Assembly: GCA_036365515.1 (NCBI GenBank)
Contig: CM070873.1
Span: forward strand, 85,147,948-85,211,947
Origin: Torymus aiolomorphi
Taxonomy: Eukaryota; Arthropoda; Insecta; Hymenoptera; Torymidae
DNA: 64,000 bases
Direction of reading: 5' to 3'
This document shows positions 57,005-64,000 of the stretch, one piece after another (position 1 is the first letter of the stretch; each line of letters opens with the position of its first letter). A program made the translations under genes and the position numbers. Below the pieces are notes generated by a model. The model was given only the letters and a program-made list of their open reading frames with translations, did not search any database and was not told the DNA's origin.

Positions 57005-58503
57005 AAGGAAAGAAAACAATGACAAAACTAAGGGTAAAGTAAAAAGATAGAAAGTATAAAAAATAAAGATTGGGATAAAAAACATTTCTATAAGTAATTG
57101 AGAAAAACAGTATGAAGAAAGATATGCGCCGCAGGCACTTAAAAAGAAAAAAGCGGTGCTTCTAGAAGATAATTATTATATATGAGGTGAGAGCGATGCA
57201 ATTCTTTACTTTGCACGTAATAAAAGTGTACTTATATCTTTTTATAGCCCCACTGCTCCTGTTATAAAAATTGTGTATACTCCTGGCGGTCTAATTTAAA
57301 GTCGGATTTGTTATTGCTTTATATAATTATTCAAAATGCAGCAACAAAAGAATTCTACAAAATACTTAGATCTATTTTAAAAATACATTTTATAATAATC
57401 ACGTATTACTTTTATAATATTCACTCGGTGCATTGTAACGAACGGCGATAAAGTGACGCATAATGTTTAATGTAGTCCTTATAAATACGTGTTCATACAA
57501 CAATTATAATTGTTTCATAAATGAATGTAAATGAACTAGAAATCTTTATGGATTAAAAATTATTAATCATTAAGTATCACTCTTTCTACTTCTTTTCGGA
57601 GTTATTGGTCTTATAAAAAACTTATATCTGATTTTGTAACTTTCGTATATTTTGACTAAAACCCAACTTTATGGCTGGGAAAATATAATTAAAAAAAATC
57701 GGTCTTAAAGAAGAGTGATATTATCTCTAAACAAACTTTATGTACTTTTTTAATGTGAAAATTTACAAAAAATATAACATCAGCGATGACCTCATTTTAA
57801 AATTCGTTCATCTATTTTTTTAAAGAGTCGGTTTAATTTTGTAAATAGAATCTGAAAGAACGTGAAGATTCTGTCATGGAAGAGGGGCGGCGAAACTTGG
57901 GTTGAATTCACTGGCCGGTACGATGAACAGTGGTTAGCTCTCGCCCTTCTCACCGGGGGCAGTGCTTAGAAAAAAAAACACATGCCAATCAATTTTGATC
58001 TGGCTCATTCAAATCTTAGAAGCACAAATTATATAACATTAAATGTTACACCATTACACGTGGTTTGTTAAAAATACGTATACGAGAACAATATGGTCCG
58101 TAGTTTTTCCGTATTGCGACGCAGTCGATCGGCGCCTGAGTCCCCTCATTATTCATTGATGCAGTCCATCCTCATTCATTTGTCGCCACTGAGAGATTGA
58201 CGATACTTGATATAAGTCTTTGATTCGCAACGAAATTAACTCTGAATATGTAAAAATATGTATAAAAAAGAAGTTACTAGTAATTTAAGAACTTCTAATT
58301 TCCAGCAGATTTCTAAAACCAACTGCTAAAAAATGTATTTCTATTGTTTGAAATTTCACTATTGCTTTTAAATAAAGATAATAATATTACTTAACTATAA
58401 ACAGTATAAATATAAAAAAAATTCATTACAGTGTAAGGATAAAAGTGGCGTCTGATTCCCTCTTTTACTTTATTCGAATTTGGTTAAAACTAATAAAATT
58501 ATA
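57005..58503. other. No gene seen
   Basis: A/T-rich DNA. A GC-richer patch at 57870-57970 (TGGTTAGCTCTCGCCC, TTCTCACCGGGGG) vaguely recalls a tRNA-like sequence but lacks a B box. Confidence 0.4.
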
Positions 58504-58534
58504 ACACTGTAACGCGTACGGAGACTGTACAAGT

Positions 58535-59168
58535 ACGAACCAAATGAAGTCATAGACGAGTCGCTCGGCGACGACGATGCATGGAAACTAGCAATCCCTC
58601 AAAAAAAGCGCCGCGAAGTACTAAGAGAATGCCATGACCTTCCAACTGCTGGGCACTTAGACCGCGAGAAAACCTTGAATAGGGTAAAGCGGAAGTATTA
58701 TTGACCATTTATGTCCCAAGACGTGGCTAGATACGTTAACCAGTGCCAAATTTGTCAGCAGTGCAAAGTCGAGCAGCGCGCTCCAGCAGGATTCATGTCC
58801 TTGGCAAGTCGTGGCCGGGGATATTATAGGACCACTCCCTAGAACAACACGCGGCCACGAATATATTCTCATATTCCAGGACTTGTTCACACGCTGGATC
58901 GAAGTGATTCCGATCAAAAGGGGGAATGGCAAATCGGTGATAAAAGGACTCAACGAACGCGTATGTCTGCGGTTCGGAGTCCCGGAGGTGTTTCTCTCCG
59001 ATAATGGAACGGAATTTAAGAATGCACCCATTGAAGTATTCTTAAAGGAGAGAAGCGTGCATCATTTGTTAACCCCCCTTACCACCCTCAAGCCAATCCT
59101 GTCGAGCATGTGAACCGAACGGTGAAGACAATGATTATGTCTTACGCAGAGGAGAATCACCGGTACTG
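58535..59168 (+). pseudogene. Ty3/Gypsy integrase fragment
   Basis: The H2C2 finger region (LRECHDLPTAGHLDREKT, then NQCQICQQCKVEQRAPAG) contains an in-frame TGA where a Trp codon is expected after KRKYY. A frameshift near 58805 leads to GDIIGPLPRTTRGHEY with the first core Asp. FLSDNGTEF follows, with the second core Asp, and after another frame change near 59085 the third-acid region NPVEHVNRTVKTMI. Matches the DDE core of Gypsy integrases. It stops abruptly after HRYW at 59168. Confidence 0.85.
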
Positions 59169-59169
59169 G

Positions 59170-59484
59170 CTTTTCTCCAGTGCCACGGCGAGGCGGGCGA
59201 GCGGCAAGCCAGTCCTCAGAAGGTGGAGGAGGCTCGTCCGGCTTGTGCGCGGGAGCGCATGGAAGAGGTCAGGCGAACAAGGGGAAAGGCGGAGGAGATG
59301 GCGCGCCGGACCAAAGAAGAGGCCCAGCGCCGTCTCTAGCAAGAATAAGAGCGCCTCAGGAGGGCTCTTGAAGAAGAGCGGGCGGCCCAGGAGGAATTAG
59401 ACGCTAAGGCGCTCCCCCGGTGCTTCATGTGTGGCGAGCTTGGGGTAAAGACTAAGCACTGCCCCAATCAAGCTCGTCACAAGT
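59170..59484 (+). pseudogene. Gag C-terminal fragment: coiled coil plus zinc knuckle
   Basis: A frame rich in Glu, Arg and Ala (VEEARPACARERMEEVRR, TKEEAQRRL, then LRRALEEERAAQEELDAKAL) is predicted to form a coiled coil. It has two in-frame stops (near 59337 and 59346) and ends with RCFMCGELGVKTKHCPNQ, a CxxC-x9-C knuckle whose usual His position reads Lys or Val. A TGA follows. G+C is far higher than the surroundings. It directly abuts the integrase fragment. Confidence 0.7.
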
Positions 59485-59672
59485 GAAGGCGAGGCCCCGA
59501 GGAGTTTTTTTTATTTTTTTAATAAAAATAAGGAAAAAAACGGTGACTCCGATTCTTCCCTACTCCCTTGTCGAACCTCCTTCCCAAGTCTTACCCACAC
59601 ACTTTTAGGTACGACGACGGACATGGATGACAGAGCTGCCCGTGGTCCCCTAAGCAGCGTCTGGCGGGGTGG

Positions 59673-60000
59673 TGTAACGCGTACGCTACTCGCAATTTGC
59701 GGCTCTCGCGCCAAGGGAGCGCGGATAGTGAGCGGGCGCGCAACTCCTGCGCAGCCGAACAGACTCGCGCACTTGCGCACTAACGTGTATCAAATCGGTC
59801 TCGCGATGCGTAATATGCCCGTCGCATAACCGCGGAGCTGCTACCGGTGTGGCAAATCACGGGATCCACCTTGCCTTGCGCTACCGTGGCTGCAACACCG
59901 TCCCGTTCGCTCTCTCACGTTTTGCCGCGTTTGCGCCGAGTTTTTTTTACAGTTACGCGTGTGTTAGGAAGTGAAGGCGCCAACTCGTGTGCGGTTGAGT

Positions 60001-60039
<39 letters not shown>

Positions 60040-60747
60040 AGCCCGCATTGTGCGTGAGGTACACGAGCAAGCGAAACAGAGGGCAAGGTGTCGACAGCTA
60101 GCCCGCCTGCCGACCACAGCCAGCGAGTGAGAGAGAGCACTAATGCAGCTACTCTTCTTCTCTAACGCAGCTACACTTTCCGCTCTACTCTCGAATTCTT
60201 TATGTACAAGGCCTGCACGGATATCGCCCAGTGCAAGCTTTACGTTCTGTGCACGCACGGGTACGTGTCAGCCCGCCGTACTTAACATCGCGCTCGAGTA
60301 TAGCAGCTTCGCCACACGTCGTATCGTTCGCGCGTTTAAATCGTAACCGTCGCGCGCGAACTAACATTTTGTTAATAACAGCTCTAGCGTAGTGCATGTA
60401 TGTTCTAAGTGTTTTAATACAGTATGAATTCCCGTTACTCGTCGCGTTGTTATTTATACAACCCGTCCTTCTCCCGGATACCACCGCCTCCGCGGAAAAA
60501 TGACTCCGCGGTCGTTTTCAAATCTGAGTATAGCGGCAGCGCGCTTTACTCTTCTAGTGCGCGCTTTTCACTCAGCGATCCATTAAGTTGGAAAGCGAAG
60601 TTCGCGTATGATCTTCGCATTGTTTTCGGGATTTCAGGTGCTGATCTCCGGGCAAGTCATTTTAGTCTGACACCCGTGGCACCGTGTTCTAGAGCATCGC
60701 TGACCTGTGTCTTTTTGAGAATTTTCCCCAGAACCCATCTCGTTACA
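59673..60747 (+). mobile_element. 3' LTR of the scrambled Gypsy element
   Basis: Begins TGTAACG and ends CGTTACA, a perfect 7-bp terminal inversion, 1,075 bp long, with a purine-rich GGCGGGGTGG just before it. It contains a GA microsatellite (60005-60036), CpG-rich stretches and several open frames that are not genes. Only 13 bases of the matching 5' LTR survive at 58508. Confidence 0.75.
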
Positions 60748-60751
60748 ACAC

Positions 60752-61119
60752 ATAGATACAAAATAACTTTTCAAATCTATAAATTGGCCACAGTGGAGAT
60801 GGGAGTAAAGTACTATATGTGACACGAGACTAAGGTCGATCATTCTCTTGGATGATACATAATGTACTATTATTTCCAGTAAGCTGCCAAAATCTGCAGC
60901 TGAAAATTTTGATCGATTTTTTAAGATTTCTGTATATTTTATTTTTACTAGCGTTAATCAGCGCGCTACGCGCGCCACTGTTTCGTCTTTTGTTTCTTTC
61001 CTTTCGAGATTCGAGACGGATTCGATTATTCGAGATTTCGAGATCGTTCGAGGGCAAAATAGATTATCTCGAATGCTCAATTTATATAAGGGATCGACTT
61101 AATATTCATCTGACTGTCT
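60752..61119. other. No gene seen
   Basis: Sequence beyond the right ACAC duplication; includes the CpG-containing block GCGCGCTACGCGCGCC near 60962. Nothing recognised. Confidence 0.4.
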
Positions 61120-61538
61120 CCAAAAGAATATGTAAGAAAAGAAAATACTTTAAGAATATGCTTTAATTTCTAGTAGATTTCCGAACCCCGCGGTGAAAAA
61201 AATTATTTTCAATCTTTTTATATTTTTCTTTATTTTTTACACCAACTTAATATTATCCTATTGAGCCGGAAAAATATGAATGGATAGGACATTAAAAATA
61301 CTTTTAGAAAATGCTCCTACTTCTAACCGATTTCCAAACACAGAAACGAAAAAAATTATTTTCGATTTTTTTATATTTTTCTTTATTTATTAAACCAACT
61401 CAATATTATCCGATTGGGCGGAGAAAAATATGTATGGATAGAACATTAAAAGTACTTTGAGACAATGCTCCTGCTTCCAACAGATTTCAAACCTCGCGAG
61501 GAAAAATATTATTTTTGACGTTTTGATATTTTTCTTTA
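61120..61538. repeat. 154-bp tandem array
   Basis: About three units share TTATTTTCAAT(C), TATTTTTCTTTATT, AACTTAATATTATCC, GATTGGGC and GCTCCTACTTCTAACAGATTT blocks, with the TTATTTT landmark at about 61202, 61356 and 61510. The array resumes at 62610-62790 after an inserted element. Confidence 0.88.
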
Positions 61539-61539
61539 C

Positions 61540-62604
61540 GGCTTCCTCATAGAGGAAGCTTAGTAACGGTGAAAAAAATTTTCGAGAAAAAAATGTTCAA
61601 AATGATGTTTTTGAAACTCCGTGCGAGAAGTTCGATTTCTCGCACGCTGCGTTAAACGATGCGTGCAAAAATCTCACTTCTCGCACGTCGTGTCAAAAAA
61701 TACGGTTTGACACTTGTGTGAGAAGTTGATTTTCTCCTCGTGTGACCTTTTCACCCTCGCTTCGCTCGGGTGCAAACAGTCACACGAGGGGAAAATCAAA
61801 TCCTCGCACTAGTATCGAAATGTACTATTTAAGGCGATATATGTTGAAATTTGTCGACTGAGAAAATTTTCTTTCGTGTGTGTGTGTGCATGTGTGCGCC
61901 TCTAGCACAGAACCTCTCGACCTATTTTCGTCGGATAAAGCTTATTCTCTTCGTCTCGCGAAAAAAACTCGGCACATTGACTGATTTAAGTTTTATCTTT
62001 TTTCTAACCAAAAAACGTTTTTGAATTTTTCGTTTTTCTAATTTTTCTAATGTGTTGCAGTCAACATTACTTAATGTTATAAACTTTTCTTGAAAGGTCT
62101 TTAAATCACCTCCATTTCTTTTCTAGTTTTTAAATTATCTTTAGTATTTCATTTGTTATGAAAAAATTTTTTATTTATCGACTTAAAATTTTAACTACTT
62201 ATTACTCTTATTGAAGACAATATTTTTGGAAAAAAGTTGTTTTCTAAAAAAATAGCGTTTTCGTTGTCACACGATAAAGAGTAAAAATCAACCAATTCCT
62301 GAAATTTGGCAGAGATATAGCTTTTTTATGTCTTCAAACTGAGTTCGTTGCCCAAAAAGATCGGACTATTACGATCAAAGATATTTGAATTAAAAATTAA
62401 CCACTTATTACACTCATTGAAGGTGGGCATGAGATAATTAGTGTATTTACATGTCAAAAATGTAATTTCAAAAAATATATATTAGTTTTATTACGAATAT
62501 TCACAGAGAAAATTGGGTATGATACAATTAATTAGTGTCATTAAAAATTGAAAAAAGGAATAAATACATTATTTTGAGGGAGCTAAGTGCCAATATATTG
62601 GCAG
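61540..62604 (+). mobile_element. Nearly complete hairpin/microsatellite element, both ends defined by the split array
   Basis: The left end carries the hairpin GCTTCCTCATAGAGGAAGC (61541-61559) and the right end the hairpin TGCCAATATATTGGCA (62588-62603) followed by GCGCGGTTTTTT. It interrupts the 154-bp array between TTTCTTTA and AACTAGCTTAATATT. Inside are CpG-rich nested dyads (61614-61805), a short TG run (61876-61890) and sequence shared inversely with 1-1045. No coding sequence. Hairpins at both ends, an internal microsatellite and insertion next to T-runs recall Helentron-associated elements, but this is inference. Confidence 0.8.
61726..61799. repeat. Long nested stem-loop
   Basis: TTGATTTTCTCCTCGTGTGAC (left) pairs with GTCACACGAGGGGAAAATCAA (right) except for one or two positions, and the loop itself contains CACCCTCGCTTCGCTCGGGTG, a second smaller stem. 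Adjacent TTCTCGCACG repeats (61625-61690) occur in both orientations. Confidence 0.85.
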
Positions 62605-62609
62605 CGCGG

Positions 62610-62790
62610 TTTTTTAACTAGCTTAATATTATCTGATTGGGCAAAATAAATATGCATGAATAGGAAATTAGAGTGCTTTGAGGAAATGCACATACTTCTA
62701 ACAGACTTTCTAATTAGGCGACAAACAATTTTTTTTCGGTTTCTTTCATATTTTTCTTTATTCTTTTTAGATAACTTAATGTTATCCAAT
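62610..62790. repeat. Continuation of the 154-bp tandem array
   Basis: CTTAATATTATCTGATTGGGC, ATGCATGAATAGGA and CACATACTTCTAACAGA match units at 61.2-61.5 kb, showing that the array was split by the element at 61540-62604. Confidence 0.85.
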
Positions 62791-62879
62791 TAATTCTAAA
62801 ATTGAACTTGCGCAACTTTTGCATACAGTTTCTATACCTGCAGAATTTGATATCTTTTTTCGTTCGCTAGTTATGGGAC

Positions 62880-63080
62880 GGACAAATTTATTATACATAT
62901 ACGCACACACACACACATCCTCATACATATATACGTACGTTCATACATTCATACATACATACGTACATACATTTTCTAAAAATTGCATATTTCGACTCTG
63001 GATGGCCCGAAACATTAAAATTCAGTATAATCTTGGAATCTAAACATTTCACCGTTACAAAGCTCTCTGAGAAAGCAAAA
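62880..63080 (-). repeat. Fragment of the hairpin/microsatellite family, minus orientation
   Basis: A CA run (62903-62919) and CATA run (to about 62972), then TTTCACCGTTACAAAGCTC at 63047-63065 and a degenerate hairpin remnant AAGCTCTCTGAGAAAGC, mirror the left part of the 61.5-kb element. Confidence 0.75.
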
Positions 63081-64000
63081 TAGTGTATTTCTATTTAAAA
63101 TATTCTTGAACACATTTCTAACATGTTTTCTGGAAAAATTGCGCTTACTTAATCAATATTGAACCCTCGATAGTCTCCCTTTTGACTCTATCTGTCTGTA
63201 TGTTGCTGTCGCTGCCGCCCCCGCCCCTTTCATGCTCTGTCTTGCTTCCTATCCAATCGAAAAAGAATCAGAACGGAAGCCCGCGACTACTCAGTCCACA
63301 TGTATGTAACTGAAGATTTTAAGCTTTACATGGCCGTGATTTAAGATTTCAGAATCTTCTTGAAAATTTCCCAAATTTGTATTTTATATCATGTATGAAC
63401 TATGTATAAAATTCCTATCATCACATCACTCGAGCCGATATATTGGCTTGGCAGTCCGGAAAGGTAAAGAAAAAATTTCGGATATCTAATAATGCAAATG
63501 AGGGTTTTAATGGGTCTAGGCGGATAAGATCATTCCAAGTCCTCCCGCGCCAATACCCACATAAGTGGTACTAAATTATAGGTAATATAAAAAGATACAC
63601 TTCCACAAATTTTTAGACCTCTACCCTCACGCGGGGAGGGGGCAGGGTGAAATGTAATTTTTAGACTTTAGACGATATCTTGGGCTCTAATTGACTTTTT
63701 ATAAAATATCTTGTTGGAAATGAAATATATTTGAGAGCGCTACGGAATACAACTACTTTCAAAATTTATTGGCGGGACATTTGAAGTTTAAAATAGGGTC
63801 ATTATCGCTTTTTTCTCAATAATAATAAAAAGTTTTAAATATATAATAATGTACAAGGTGTCTATCAAATATGGGAACCTCTGAATATATTTTTATAGTG
63901 ACGTTTTCGCTGAATGGGAAACTAAATGAGAAAGATTTAAGATTTTGGAAAAGCTATCAGGAAGAGTGAACTTTTTTTGGGACCTACTAAAGTTTTGGGC
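63081..64000. other. No gene seen
   Basis: Short CpG-richer patches at 63185-63240. CGATATATTGGCTTGGCA at 63433 resembles the 3' hairpin of the hairpin/microsatellite family but does not form a full palindrome. Confidence 0.4.

Larger units (their letters stand above)
58508..60747 (+). mobile_element. Internally scrambled Ty3/Gypsy LTR element with perfect ACAC target duplication
   Basis: The element starts TGTAACGCGTACG (58508) and ends CGTTACA (60747), and ACAC flanks it on both sides (58504-58507 and 60748-60751). The first 13 bases equal the start of the 1,075-bp LTR at 59673, after which the left end jumps straight to integrase coding sequence. The inside runs integrase (about 58535-59168), then gag C-terminal coiled coil and zinc knuckle (59170-59484), then the 3' LTR. 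Gag after integrase is the reverse of a normal Gypsy, so the copy is rearranged, yet both termini and the target duplication are intact. Confidence 0.82.

Noticed and set aside
57880..57965. tRNA-like or SINE-like patch
   Set aside because: No B box and no cloverleaf pairing could be drawn.
59511..60822. Several open frames of 67-132 codons
   Set aside because: They lie within the LTR of the scrambled Gypsy element and overlap on both strands; G+C-rich by-products.

Overview
The window looks like AT-rich insect nuclear DNA: intron-split genes with canonical GT-AG sites, Kolobok-type, BEL/Pao and Ty3/Gypsy transposon relics, many long inverted repeats and dinucleotide microsatellites. The style suggests a repeat-laden genome such as that of a hymenopteran, but nothing in the sequence fixes the order. 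Host coding sequence is sparse. I can support two host loci: one internal exon of an RGK-type (Rad/Gem/Kir) small GTPase on the minus strand at 8773-8975, and a small two-exon gene on the plus strand (start codon at 23590, stop ending at 25145) encoding a Ser/Thr/Val/Gln-rich 74-residue protein. Most other open frames are transposon relics or translated microsatellite.

Layout. 0-8.3 kb: a hairpin-and-microsatellite repeat copy, a Kolobok-type transposase relic (2.9-3.6 kb), an element bounded by inverted arrays of a 28-bp minisatellite (3.97-5.21 kb), a roughly 110-bp tandem array, and a 2.1-kb giant inverted repeat (6.24-8.32 kb). 8.8-10.3 kb: RGK exon and a BED-finger transposase relic. 10.96-18.63 kb: a 2-kb inverted-repeat element with apparent TA ends, a solo LTR with ATAT duplication, then three TTAA-flanked DNA elements laid end to end that share their TTAA sites; the middle one carries a decayed transposase plus a DEDD-type exonuclease. 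18.6-29 kb: mostly unremarkable DNA with the small two-exon gene and one more TTAA element. 29-33 kb: minisatellites and another hairpin/GT-repeat copy. 33.3-41.2 kb: LTR-retrotransposon zone with a minus-strand BEL/Pao element (gag, zinc knuckles, protease, RT, RNase H, integrase) broken by a MITE that has a clear TAA duplication. 42.4-46.6 kb: a composite giant palindrome. 47.65-52.78 kb: a 5.1-kb inverted-repeat element with CpG-rich 139-bp tandem units, containing a MITE that itself contains a tRNA-like Pol III promoter. 55-57 kb: minisatellite, foldback and MITE. 58.5-60.75 kb: an internally scrambled Gypsy element with a perfect ACAC target duplication. 61.1-63.1 kb: a 154-bp tandem array split by a nearly complete hairpin/microsatellite element.

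The genes do not form a pathway; the window is a record of nested transposition. The best leads are the chain of three TTAA elements, a dispersed family with a hairpin at each end and an internal microsatellite (possibly Helentron-derived), and the scrambled Gypsy element with intact ends.
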